From Gammaproteobacteria bacterium (lineage in GTDB: Bacteria > Pseudomonadota > Gammaproteobacteria > Steroidobacterales > GCA-2729495), in the NCBI GenBank assembly GCA_023150055.1, contig JAKLLP010000031.1:1-12185 (forward strand): a stretch of 12,185 nt of DNA. Reading direction: 5' to 3'. This document shows positions 1 through 6,958 of this stretch, in pieces. The stretch's first letter is position 1; every line of letters begins with the position of its first letter. A program made the position numbers and the translations under genes. The notes below the pieces were generated by a model, which did not search any database, had not been told where the DNA came from, and was given only the letters and a program-made list of their open reading frames with translations.

Positions 1-21
1 GTGGACGCCACCTGCGCACCG

Positions 22-105
22 GGTCGGCGCTGAAGCGCCTCCCACAGGGTGCTGGTCGGCGGTGGCGCTGAACGGCAGCCGTTGTAGGAGGAACTTCAGT
101 CCCGA
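22..105. repeat. Inverted pair of REP-like palindromes
   Basis: Two short palindromic units face each other. The left unit (22-47), read on the minus strand, is a GTGGGAG head followed by a GGCGC-TTCA-GCGCC hairpin. The right unit (82-105), on the plus strand, is a TGTAGGAG head followed by an imperfect hairpin around ACTTCAGT. Both resemble REP elements of pseudomonads and xanthomonads, which carry a GTAG/GTGG head and a stem around TTCA. Two inverted units about 35 nt apart are REPIN-like. They lie downstream of the UrcA gene's stop. I see no gene in 1-124. The right copy has stem mismatches, so it may be decaying. Confidence 0.5.
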
Positions 106-124
106 TGGGCCACTTAACCCGCTT

Positions 125-520
125 TCAGGAACCGCTGGTCACGCGCTCAGGCGGGTCCTGTTTCGGTTCGCCCGCACCCGTTCGGCTATGCACCGCCACC
201 CGTTCGGCGTCCTCGAGGCGCCCGAGCGCTGCGGCGAGCGCCTGATCGCGGCAGTCCCGATACTGCCGCCGGCGCGTGAGTTCGGCCCCCTCCAGTGGTC
301 GGCAGACCGCCGCTGCCGCTTGCCGGAGCCTGCGGTGGAGCACCTCCAGGCCAGCGGCGTTGCCGAGATCGAGGTCGCCGAAATGCACGGAGGTCGACAA
401 CGCGCCGTCGCTCGTGCGCGACGGCGGCGCCACCGGCGGCCCCGCAACTGCAACTGTCGTGACCAGGAACATGGCGAGGGCGCCCAGGGGTGCCGCGAAT
501 CCGGTTTCATGCTGTGACAT
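125..520 (-). CDS. UrcA family exported protein
   Basis: Small secreted protein (131 aa) of the UrcA family, whose function is unknown. Residues 1-26 look like a signal peptide (hydrophobic stretch GALAMFLVTTVAVA, then G-P-P). The mature part has the family pattern: SVHFGDLDL at about 44-52, a helix with the first cysteine at 73 (AAAAVC), and a second cysteine at 90 in a YRDC-RDQAL segment, probably paired in a disulfide after export. I chose ATG at 520 because a strong AAAGGAG ribosome-binding site lies about 8 nt upstream; an open frame extends to 589 but gives no signal peptide. The charged, Pro-rich C-terminus (about 112-131) looks disordered. It is divergent from the LysR gene across about 120 nt, so the LysR protein may control it, which is inference only. 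Confidence 0.75.
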   Translation of the reverse strand: MSQHETGFAAPLGALAMFLVTTVAVAGPPVAPPSRTSDGALSTSVHFGDLDLGNAAGLEVLHRRLRQAAAAVCRPLEGAELTRRRQYRDCRDQALAAALGRLEDAERVAVHSRTGAGEPKQDPPERVTSGS

Positions 521-639
521 AGCCTGTCTCCTTTGACGCGGGGTCATCCCGCATGTCGTGATGGGGATGATGCTAGACAGCCTCTCCACGCTCCGGTATA
601 GACAGGAAAGAAAACGACGCTTTCATTTCCGTACGACCG

Positions 640-1887
640 ATGGAGTGGGACGATCTTCGCTATGTCCTTGCGGTGCGCCGGGCGGGTACGCTGGCTGGCG
701 CCGCGCGCACGCTCGGTGTCAGCCACGTCACCGTGTTCCGCCGGGTCGAGCAGCTCGAGAAGACGCTCGGTGTGCGCCTCTTCGACCGCAAGCGGCAGGG
801 CTATGTCGCCACGCCCGCCCTGGGTGAAATCATCGACCAGGCCGAGCAGATCGAAGACCAGGTCAATGCGATCGAGCGGCGTATCTGGCGCCAGGACCAG
901 GAAATCCAGGGCACCGTTCGCCTGACCACCACCGACACCATCGCGAACGTCGTGCTGCCGAAAATACTGACCGCTCTGCACCAGGAGAATCCGCGGTTGT
1001 CCGTCGATCTGCTGACCTCCTGCCAGCAGTTCAACATCACCAAGCGCGATGCCGACATCGCCATCAGGTACACGGTGGCGCCACCGGAGATGCTCATCGG
1101 GCACCGGCTGACCGAAGTCCGGCATGCGGTTTACGGCGCACGGCGGTTTGCCCCGCGGGGCCGCAATCATGCCGACCTGTCGCAGCTGCCGTGGATCTCG
1201 CCGGACGACGAGTCGACCGAGTACCCGCTCATCAACTGGATGCAGCAGCAGGGGCATGAGCGACAGGTCGTGCTCCGCTGCAGTTCAACCACGACCATGG
1301 CGGCCGCGGTCCAGGCGGGGGTCGGCGTGGGCATCTTGTCCTGCTTCGTGGCCGACAGCATGAAGGGCCTCGTGCGGCTGAGCCCGCTCATCCGCGAGAC
1401 CGACCACGAATACTGGGTCCTGACACATCGCGAGCTGCGCGACGTGGCTCGGGTCGCCACGGTCTACGCCCACCTGCGCAAGGCATTCTCGGCGTTGCGG
1501 CCGCTGTTCGTCGGTGAGAGTGCGCGGTTGCCTGCGTCACGAGATGGCCCCGGGCCACCCGGAATGTTCGGAGCGGTTGCGCGCCATCGAGCGGGAGCTG
1601 CGCCACCGCGGCCTCTTCGACCGGCTCCAGCATCACGAGGCGCGGTGCGCGACCCGAGCGGAGATAGAGCGCGCACACGACCCGGCTTTCGTCGCCGGGA
1701 TCTTTGCACGCGCGCCGGCGAGCGGTTACGTGATGCTCGACCCGGACACGATCATGGGGCCGTCGACACTCCCTGCGGCACTGCGGGCCGCCGGCGCGCT
1801 CGCGCAGGCCGTCGATCTTCTGCTCGCCGGCCGCGCCACGAACGCCTTCTGCGCCGTGCGCCCGCCGGGACATCACGCCGAGCGTGA
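640..1887 (+). CDS. LysR-family regulator, frame lacks its natural stop
   Basis: LysR-type transcriptional regulator, a DNA-binding protein with a C-terminal inducer-binding domain. Residues 1-60 form the winged HTH (LRYVLAVRRAGTLAGAART, then VSHVTVFRRVEQLE, LGVRLFDR), followed by a linker helix (about 62-90). The substrate-binding fold begins at GTVRLTTTDT (about 91) and ends around ALRPLF-VGE (about 286-293), the usual LysR end at roughly 290-300 aa. The ATG at 640 gives a standard N-terminus (MEWDDLRYVL). From about 1515 the frame runs on for another 120-odd codons of Arg/Pro/Ala-rich sequence, which is the downstream HDAC-like gene in the wrong frame and not real protein. A TGA at 1515-1517 in a neighbouring frame overlaps the HDAC GTG, so one small indel may have removed the stop. 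Ligand and targets are unknown; the divergent urcA-like gene is an obvious candidate. Confidence 0.85.
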   Translation: MEWDDLRYVLAVRRAGTLAGAARTLGVSHVTVFRRVEQLEKTLGVRLFDRKRQGYVATPALGEIIDQAEQIEDQVNAIERRIWRQDQEIQGTVRLTTTDTIANVVLPKILTALHQENPRLSVDLLTSCQQFNITKRDADIAIRYTVAPPEMLIGHRLTEVRHAVYGARRFAPRGRNHADLSQLPWISPDDESTEYPLINWMQQQGHERQVVLRCSSTTTMAAAVQAGVGVGILSCFVADSMKGLVRLSPLIRETDHEYWVLTHRELRDVARVATVYAHLRKAFSALRPLFVGESARLPASRDGPGPPGMFGAVARHRAGAAPPRPLRPAPASRGAVRDPSGDRARTRPGFRRRDLCTRAGERLRDARPGHDHGAVDTPCGTAGRRRARAGRRSSARRPRHERLLRRAPAGTSRRA

Positions 1888-2419
1888 CGCGGCGATGGGT
1901 TTCTGCTTCTTCAACAACGTGGCCATCGGCGCCGCCCACGCGCTCGCCGCGGGACTCGACCGTGTCGCGGTGCTCGACTTCGACGTGCACCACGGTAACG
2001 GCACCGAGGACATCTTCGCCGAAGATCCGCGGGTGTTGCTCTGCTCGAGCTACCAGCACCCGCACTACCCCCACCGGGCGCGCGGGTCGGTACCGGGACA
2101 CCGGGTGAACACGCCACTGCCCGCAGGCGCCGGCAGCGCGGCGTTTCGTGCCGCGGTCTCGGGGCGCTGGCTGCCGGAACTGGAAGCCTTCGCGCCGCAG
2201 ATGCTCTTCGTCTCGGCCGGCTTCGATGCGCACGCTGCCGACCCGTTGGGCGGACTGCGCCTCGAAGACGAGGATTACGCCTGGATCACGGCCCAGATCG
2301 ACAACGTCGCCGGGCGATATTGCGACGGGCGCATCGTCTCGACTCTCGAGGGCGGCTATGACCTTGCCGCGCTCGGACGCTGCGCGGCGCTGCACATCGA
2401 AGGCCTGCTCGAGGCGTGA
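1514..2419 (+). CDS. Histone deacetylase family (acetylpolyamine amidohydrolase-like) protein
   Basis: Zinc-dependent deacetylase of the arginase/deacetylase fold (bacterial HDAC, AcuC, acetylpolyamine amidohydrolase group), 301 aa, cytoplasmic. It removes acetyl groups from lysines or polyamines; the actual substrate is not readable. Catalytic features are intact: His pair in RPPGHHAE (H120, H121), zinc ligands in LDFDVHHGNG (D157, H159) and SAGFDAH (D238), and the transition-state Tyr in LEGGYDL (Y282). The N-terminal signature CLRHEMAPGHPE-SERLRAI starts at residue 6, whereas relatives usually carry several more residues, typically a strand ending in THP. The GTG at 1514 is therefore either a makeshift start inside the LysR end or the remnant of a damaged junction. 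The two genes are tightly linked and probably co-transcribed. The end converges on the GSDH gene with only 18 nt between stops. Confidence 0.88.
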   Translation: MRVRGCLRHEMAPGHPECSERLRAIERELRHRGLFDRLQHHEARCATRAEIERAHDPAFVAGIFARAPASGYVMLDPDTIMGPSTLPAALRAAGALAQAVDLLLAGRATNAFCAVRPPGHHAERDAAMGFCFFNNVAIGAAHALAAGLDRVAVLDFDVHHGNGTEDIFAEDPRVLLCSSYQHPHYPHRARGSVPGHRVNTPLPAGAGSAAFRAAVSGRWLPELEAFAPQMLFVSAGFDAHAADPLGGLRLEDEDYAWITAQIDNVAGRYCDGRIVSTLEGGYDLAALGRCAALHIEGLLEA

Positions 2420-2437
2420 GCGCGTTTGCGATGGTTG

Positions 2438-4012
2438 CTAGTCGCGGACCAACCGCACGATGCGGGATCCCGCGGCATTCTCGAGCAGCAGGTAGAGTTC
2501 GCCGCGCCGGCCGATCTCGATGTCGCGAAAGCGTGCCAGGTCTTCGAGCAGCACCTCGCGATGCACGACCTTGCCGTCCTGCAACTCCAGGCGCCAGAGG
2601 TCCGTCGCCCGCAGCGTGCCGACGATGATGTCGTCCTTCCAGCGCGGGAATTCCCGGCCATGGTAGAACACGAAGCTCGAGATCGCCGGCGACGGCGTGA
2701 GATCGAGCACCGGGAACTCGACGTCTTTTTCCTCCAGCGTGATGCCGAGCGCGCGACCTACGTTGACCGGCCGCCCGTCGTAGTTCACGCCGCTGGTGAA
2801 GAGCGGCCAGCCGTAGTTGCGCCCGGGCAGCAGGCGGTTGAGTTCATCGCCGCCGCGCGGGCCCATCTCCGTGTTCCACAGCTGCCCGCTGCGCGGGTCG
2901 AACTCCAGTCCCTGCACGCTGCGGTGGCCGAAGGTGTAGATCGAGGCCAGGGCGCCCGCGGTCTTCACGAACGGGTTGTCCGGCGGAATGCCACCGTCGT
3001 CGCGCACGCGGTGGATCTTGCCGTACGGCAGGGCGAGGTCCTGGATGCCGATGAACTCCAGCGGCGCCTTCATGCCGATGCTGAAGTAGAGGTTTGCGTC
3101 CGCGTCGAAGGCGAGGCGCCCGCCGGCGGCAAGATCGCTGGTGTCGGTGTAAGTCTCGCGGTCGGCCTGCCAGATCACCTGCTCGTCCACCCACTGGCCG
3201 TCGCGGATGCGGCCGCGCACGATGCGGTTCATCGACACGGGACGACCACTCTTGCGGCTGAGGGCATTGCAGTCGGTGCACCGGTCGGTGTGGTGGATGT
3301 AGACCCAGCCGTTTTCCTCGTAGCGCGGATGGATCGCCACATCGAGCATCCAGCCGAGCCCCTGGACCTGGCCGAGGAACTCCCGCTGGTCGTCATAGAC
3401 GGGTGGCGTGCCGCGGATTGGGGCGGATTTCTCGCCCCTGGCCGAGACGATGCTCAGGCCGCGCATACGCTCGGCGAGCAGGATGCGGCCGTCGGGCAGC
3501 AGCGCGATCGAAAACGGCATCGGGTCGAGACCCTCGGCGACCGGTTCGATACGGAAAGCGTGGCGCTCACTCCTGATGCGGCCTTGCGGGATGCTGAGCG
3601 CGATGCCGGCGCGCTTGTCGAGGATGGTGGTGCCCTGGCGTTGCTCGGCGACGTACAGGGCAAGGTTCCAGATCTGGCTCTCGCTGAGCGTCTCGGACCA
3701 GGCCGGCATGCCTTTATCCGGCGAGCCGCGTGCGATGCTCGCCGCGATCGCCTGCACCGACTCGCCGTAGCGCAGGCCAGCGCCCACCAGCGGCGTGCCG
3801 AGCGTGGTGCCGCGCAGGTCCTCGCCATGGCAGGCCCCGCATTGCTCGTTGAACTGCTTGATGAAGAGATCCTTCATCGGGATCTTGCTCAACGCGTCCC
3901 AATCGACCTTCGCCGGGTCGAAGCCCTGCGCGCAGAGCGGCACGGGCGGCATGCCCACGAGAACGAGCAGGCCCACGAGGGGCAGCAGGCGGGCGGATGT
4001 ATGGTGCATCAT
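2438..4012 (-). CDS. Cytochrome c-fused glucose/sorbosone (PQQ-type) dehydrogenase
   Basis: Exported oxidoreductase, 524 aa from the ATG at 4012. That start has GAGGA 7 nt upstream and begins a clear signal peptide (ARLLPLVGLLVLVG, cleavage near CA-QG, about residue 28). An ATG at 4009 is equally possible, and longer frames to 4108 add a basic stretch that spoils the signal. A small cytochrome c domain follows: CGACH heme site at about 58-62 and a GMPAW axial Met at about 102. From about 153 it is a six-bladed GSDH/soluble-glucose-dehydrogenase propeller: FSIALLPDGRILLAER, DVAIHPRYEENG (catalytic-His region, about 226-235), GHRSVQGLEF (about 362), TEMGPRGGDELN then NYGWP (about 381-403). It probably oxidises a sugar or aldehyde in the periplasm using PQQ and passes electrons to its own heme. 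The substrate is unknown, and PQQ use is inferred from the family. Confidence 0.87.
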   Translation of the reverse strand: MMHHTSARLLPLVGLLVLVGMPPVPLCAQGFDPAKVDWDALSKIPMKDLFIKQFNEQCGACHGEDLRGTTLGTPLVGAGLRYGESVQAIAASIARGSPDKGMPAWSETLSESQIWNLALYVAEQRQGTTILDKRAGIALSIPQGRIRSERHAFRIEPVAEGLDPMPFSIALLPDGRILLAERMRGLSIVSARGEKSAPIRGTPPVYDDQREFLGQVQGLGWMLDVAIHPRYEENGWVYIHHTDRCTDCNALSRKSGRPVSMNRIVRGRIRDGQWVDEQVIWQADRETYTDTSDLAAGGRLAFDADANLYFSIGMKAPLEFIGIQDLALPYGKIHRVRDDGGIPPDNPFVKTAGALASIYTFGHRSVQGLEFDPRSGQLWNTEMGPRGGDELNRLLPGRNYGWPLFTSGVNYDGRPVNVGRALGITLEEKDVEFPVLDLTPSPAISSFVFYHGREFPRWKDDIIVGTLRATDLWRLELQDGKVVHREVLLEDLARFRDIEIGRRGELYLLLENAAGSRIVRLVRD

Positions 4013-4317
4013 GCGTGCTTCCTCACTGTCCGCCATCTTAGCCGCGCGCGGGCGTTTTTTCTTTTTTCGACAGACAGTTAAGCGAAGACCACAGAAGATC
4101 TTTGCCAAAACAAAACAGCCGCTGCACCGCGTGGCTGCGGCACCTCGCCACAGCCGACGGCCATCAGTAACGTTGCCTGACCATGATCAAGACGTGCCGG
4201 CCATATGTTGCTAGTGTCCAGCACGTTGACGGCCTGCGATCGGCGAACCGCCCGGAGGCGGGAACGACTGGTAATTTTGCCCCGCGCACATCGCAACACT
4301 GATCGGAACGCAAGCAC
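4013..4317. other. Divergent intergenic region between GSDH and flavin oxidoreductase genes
   Basis: These 305 nt separate two divergently transcribed genes and must hold both promoters. No ORF here looks like protein. Visible are an A/T-rich patch at 4055-4069 (two runs of six T split by C) directly after a GC-only palindrome CCGCGCGCGG, and a weak inverted repeat CAGCC/GGCTG around 4119-4140. Toward the plus-strand gene there is a TTGACG at about 4224 without a good partner and a TG-G-TAATTT extended -10-like string at about 4270-4277. None is strong enough to call a promoter. Confidence 0.4.
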
Positions 4318-5367
4318 ATGGACATCGAAATCATCATCGGCTGCGACATGCACCCGCAGCAGGTCGCCGAGTTTGCGATCGAGGCCGAACAAGCCGGCGT
4401 GCGCGCGCTCTGGCACTCGAACCTGCCGAACGGCTGGGACCCCTTCCTCGGCCTGTCGCAGGCGGCGCTCGCCACCCGCCGTATCAAGCTCGGTGTGCTC
4501 GCGCTCAGCCCCTACGAGATGCACCCGGTGCGCATCGCCTACTCGCTCATCAGTCTCAACGAACTTTCGAAGGGCCGCGCCATGATCGGCCTCGGCGGCG
4601 GCGGCGCCATGGCGCTTGCCACCACCGATCATGCCATGGGCACGAGCCTCGACTTTTCCAGGATGCGCATCGTGCGCGGCGTGCGCGAAGCCGCCGAGAT
4701 CATCTGGCGCATGTCGAGCGGCAAGTTCTACTGGGGCTACGAGGGCGAGGTCTTCAGCGTGCGCCAGCCGTTCAAGGTGAGCTACCCGACTGCGCCGCGG
4801 CCGAAGATCATCACCTGCTCGATGGGCCCGCAGATGCTGCGCATGGGCGCACGCGTGGCAGACGGCATACAGGTCGGCGACGTCACCGCCGAGCGCCTGC
4901 CCGAGGTCATGCAGGACATCCGCACCGGGCTTTCCCGGCGCAAGTACCCCGCCGAGGACTTCCGCATCGGCAACTTCTGGGCCTGGCACATCAAGAAGGA
5001 CCGCGCGGCCTCCATGCACGAGGCGCGCGTCGGGCTTTTTGCGCGCGCCGAGGTGATTCCGCCCCACATCGGGCTCGACCACCTGCTCGAACCGGACGAA
5101 GCGAAACTCGTGCGCGACAACTACCGCAACTTCATGCTTGCCGGCGTCACCGGCACCGGCGACATCAAGGGCGTGCCACCGGATCTCGTGCAGCGGCTGA
5201 TCGATGCGGTCAGTTCGTCGGGCGACTACGGCGACATCGACCGCGAGGTCGAGCGTTACCGGGAGATGGCGCGCGCCGGGCTCACCGACCTTGCGCTGCG
5301 CGTGTTCGACGAGCCCTTCGACGCGCTGCGGGTGATCAGCGAACGGGTGATTCCGGCGTTCCGGTAG
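4318..5367 (+). CDS. LLM-class (luciferase-like) flavin-dependent oxidoreductase
   Basis: TIM-barrel oxidoreductase of the bacterial luciferase-like superfamily (349 aa), which uses FMN or F420; cytoplasmic. Family marks in order: short first strand IEIIIGCDMHPQQ with the helix EFAIEAEQAGVRALW (about 17-32); RIKLGVLALSPYEMHPVRIAYSLISLNEL (55-83), the classic barrel core; RAMIGLGGGG (87-96); helix VRGVREAAEIIWRM (about 118-131); and RPKIITCSMGPQMLRMGARVADGIQVG (about 161-187), the usual phosphate-binding and product-side segment. The ATG at 4318 fits the family N-terminus, although its ribosome-binding site is poor. The sequence looks nearer to Mer-like/F420-type members than to LuxAB, but cofactor and substrate cannot be settled by eye. 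It stands alone, divergent from the GSDH gene. After the stop there is an 8-bp inverted repeat (5375-5382 with 5410-5417) but no T-run. Confidence 0.85.
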   Translation: MDIEIIIGCDMHPQQVAEFAIEAEQAGVRALWHSNLPNGWDPFLGLSQAALATRRIKLGVLALSPYEMHPVRIAYSLISLNELSKGRAMIGLGGGGAMALATTDHAMGTSLDFSRMRIVRGVREAAEIIWRMSSGKFYWGYEGEVFSVRQPFKVSYPTAPRPKIITCSMGPQMLRMGARVADGIQVGDVTAERLPEVMQDIRTGLSRRKYPAEDFRIGNFWAWHIKKDRAASMHEARVGLFARAEVIPPHIGLDHLLEPDEAKLVRDNYRNFMLAGVTGTGDIKGVPPDLVQRLIDAVSSSGDYGDIDREVERYREMARAGLTDLALRVFDEPFDALRVISERVIPAFR

Positions 5368-5498
5368 GTCGGGTTGCGGCCGTGCACCCGGCGTGCAACC
5401 AGGCAACTCCGGCCGCAGCCGAGCCCACCTGGAGGATCGGCCGGGCCACGGGAAGTGAGAACTGAAATCGTTGTCGGCGCGGCAAGATCAGGCCCCTC

Positions 5499-5522
5499 CG
5501 GTCGCTGCGGTCGCTGCGGTCG
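5499..5522. repeat. Short tandem repeat, 9-nt unit
   Basis: CGGTCGCTG occurs twice in perfect tandem followed by a partial third copy (CGGTCG). It lies in the gap between the convergent flavin oxidoreductase and uracil-DNA glycosylase genes. It may only be slippage-prone GC-rich spacer; no function is evident. Confidence 0.45.
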
Positions 5523-5561
5523 ATCCGCCCGATCTCCCCAGCACCGTAAACCCCGCGCGAA

Positions 5562-6146
5562 TCACCCAGGCTCACCTACGGCCTTGACCACGTCTTTTCG
5601 CAGCGCAGGCAGAAGTTCAGCCGCAAACCAAGGGTTGCGGCACAACCACCCGTTGTTTCGTGGGCTTGGGTGCGGCAGGGGATAGAGGCGCGGAGCCCAG
5701 CTCCTCCAGGCGCGCACCATGGTCGTGACGTCGGCGGTTCCGCTGCGCAGATGATAGGCATGCGCATGGCGGCCGGTGACCACAGTGAGGCGAACGTTAC
5801 CCAGCATCGCCAGCAGCTCTGCACGCCATGCCGGCGCACACTCGGGCCGCGGTGGCAGGTCGCCGGAAGGGCCTACGCCCGGGTAGCAGAAGCCCATGGG
5901 CAGAATCGCCACCCGCCGGGCGTCGTAGAACGTCTCCGGTTCAAGCCCGAGCCATTCCCGCAACCGTTTTCCGCTTGGATCACTGAAGGGGACGCCCGAC
6001 TCGTGAGCTCGCCTGCCGGGCGCCTGCCCGGCTACCAGTATTCGGGCATCGGGATGGAACTGCAGGACCGGCCGCGGATTCAGCGGAAGCTGGTGCGCGC
6101 ACAACCTGCAGTCGCGCACCCGGTCGAGTACTTTACGAACGTTCAT
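5562..6146 (-). CDS. Uracil-DNA glycosylase family protein, four-cysteine type
   Basis: Member of the uracil-DNA glycosylase superfamily (194 aa), which cuts uracil or other damaged bases from DNA as the first step of base-excision repair. Seen: CRLC (C13, C16) near the start; motif 1 GQAPGRRAHESGVPF (about 40-54) followed by SGKRLREWLGL; MGFCYPG (C87) and RPEC (C103); and motif 2 PLPHPSPRNNGW (about 156-167) followed by NPWF. C13, C16, C87 and C103 match the spacing of the [4Fe-4S] ligands of family 4 enzymes. Motif 1 reads GQAPG where family 4 usually has GEAPG, and the rest differs too, so this is probably a separate proteobacterial subfamily. The ATG at 6146 has only a weak ribosome-binding site. 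It lies 134 nt downstream of the GST gene on the same strand. Catalytic activity is inferred. Confidence 0.82.
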   Translation of the reverse strand: MNVRKVLDRVRDCRLCAHQLPLNPRPVLQFHPDARILVAGQAPGRRAHESGVPFSDPSGKRLREWLGLEPETFYDARRVAILPMGFCYPGVGPSGDLPPRPECAPAWRAELLAMLGNVRLTVVTGRHAHAYHLRSGTADVTTMVRAWRSWAPRLYPLPHPSPRNNGWLCRNPWFAAELLPALRKDVVKAVGEPG

Positions 6147-6218
6147 TCCGCAGTGCTGACGCCGCCTTGAGCGTCGTGGCCGATCTGGCGTGCGGGCAGG
6201 GTGCCCCCCGCCGAAAGG

Positions 6219-6236
6219 CCCCCCCGGGCAGGGGGG
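6219..6236 (-). terminator. GC-only hairpin after the GST gene, possible terminator
   Basis: A run of C pairs with a run of six G across a short CGGGCA loop, about 45 nt past the GST stop when read on the minus strand. There is no U-tract, so it is a weak candidate for an intrinsic terminator and could simply be a structured leader of the downstream glycosylase gene. Confidence 0.25.
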
Positions 6237-6280
6237 AGGACGGGTCCGATCGGCGGGGAGCGGGATGACCGGCCACTGGC

Positions 6281-6889
6281 TCAGGCGGCGATACCTTCGG
6301 CCGCCAGCGCCAGGCGCACAGCAGGCCGGCTCGCGACGTTTCGCTGGAATTCCTGCAGGGCCGTGAGGCTGGCAAGGTCGAGAGCCACCGCGTGCGCCCA
6401 GTTGGTGACCGTGTACAGGTAGGCATCGGCAACGGTGAATTCATTGCCGGTCAGGAACTTCCGCCCTTGCAGTCGTTCGTTCACCCACGTGTACCGTCGG
6501 CGAAGCCACTGCCGGAAGGTGTCCTTGACATCAGCCGGCAACTCGCCGCTGAACAACGGCGTGAATCCCTTGTGCAGTTCCGAGGAGATGAAACTCTGCC
6601 ATTCGAGCACACGGTAGCGCCCCGGCGTGCCGCAGGCAGGTAGCAGGTCCTCGCGGCCGACCTGCTCGCTGATGTACTGAGAGATCACCGCGCCTTCGGT
6701 AAGCCGCTCGCCGTCGGCCATCTCCAGCACCGGTACCTGGCCGCGCAGGTTGATAGTGCGGAAATCACTGCCATCGGCGAGCTGGTGGCGGGTGAGGTCC
6801 ACCGGCTCGAGCTGGAAAGGCAGGCCGGATTCGCGGAGCACGATGTGTGGCGCTAGCGAGCAGGCGCCCGGTGCGTAGTACAGTCTCAT
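6281..6889 (-). CDS. gstA: Beta-class glutathione S-transferase
   Basis: Cytosolic glutathione S-transferase (202 aa), conjugating or reducing electrophiles and peroxides with glutathione. It begins MRLYYAPGACSLAPHIVLRE, nearly the same as the E. coli beta-class GstA start, with the beta-class cysteine at residue 10. The thioredoxin-fold half continues through LRGQVPVLEM and LTEGAVISQYI (about 51-76). The helical half holds ELHKGFTPLFSGELP (about 106-120), FTVADAYLYTV (about 150-160) and a typical end, ALAAEGIAA. ATG at 6889 is chosen over 6904 because GAGGAG lies 7 nt upstream and the first strand then starts at residue 2. It follows the YHS gene by 69 nt on the same strand with a strong hairpin between them, so it may be only partly co-expressed from the ECF-type promoter upstream of YHS. 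Confidence 0.9.
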   Translation of the reverse strand: MRLYYAPGACSLAPHIVLRESGLPFQLEPVDLTRHQLADGSDFRTINLRGQVPVLEMADGERLTEGAVISQYISEQVGREDLLPACGTPGRYRVLEWQSFISSELHKGFTPLFSGELPADVKDTFRQWLRRRYTWVNERLQGRKFLTGNEFTVADAYLYTVTNWAHAVALDLASLTALQEFQRNVASRPAVRLALAAEGIAA

Positions 6890-6926
6890 GAGCAATCTCC
6901 TCATCGGCGCAGAAACGAGGCATGTC

Positions 6927-6952
6927 GGGGCCGGCGCGCCTGCGCCGGCCCC
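6927..6952. promoter_or_regulatory. Perfect 11-bp hairpin between YHS and GST genes
   Basis: GGGGCCGGCGC pairs perfectly with GCGCCGGCCCC across a 4-nt loop. A second overlapping pairing is possible (ACGAGG at 6915-6920 with CCTCGT at 6951-6956). It starts a few bases after the YHS stop and ends about 40 nt before the GST start. It lacks a T-run, so it could be a Rho-independent-like terminator of poor quality, an mRNA 3' stabiliser, or a processing site that sets different levels of the two genes. Confidence 0.5.
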
Positions 6953-6958
6953 TCGTTC

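Noticed and set aside
1388..2395. Minus-strand frame across the LysR end and the HDAC gene
   Set aside because: It overlaps catalytic motifs on the plus strand and shows no recognisable domain.
2420..2437. Bidirectional terminator between the convergent HDAC and GSDH genes
   Set aside because: Only 18 nt separate the stops and no stem with T-run is visible.
4045..4070. Intrinsic terminator from CCGCGCGCGG followed by T runs
   Set aside because: The palindrome has no loop, and no plus-strand gene ends there; the T-rich patch lies upstream of two divergent genes.
2426..4081. Long plus-strand open frame (551 codons) over the GSDH gene
   Set aside because: It is the antisense of a gene with clear cytochrome c and GSDH motifs; its own composition is low-complexity with no family pattern.
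4165..4195. AGTAACG in the GSDH/flavin oxidoreductase spacer as an ECF site
   Set aside because: The position after 16 nt reads AAGA, with no CATC.
4078..5406. Long minus-strand open frame over the flavin oxidoreductase
   Set aside because: His/Asp/Ala-rich mirror of a well-supported coding frame; GC-rich third positions keep the reverse frame open.
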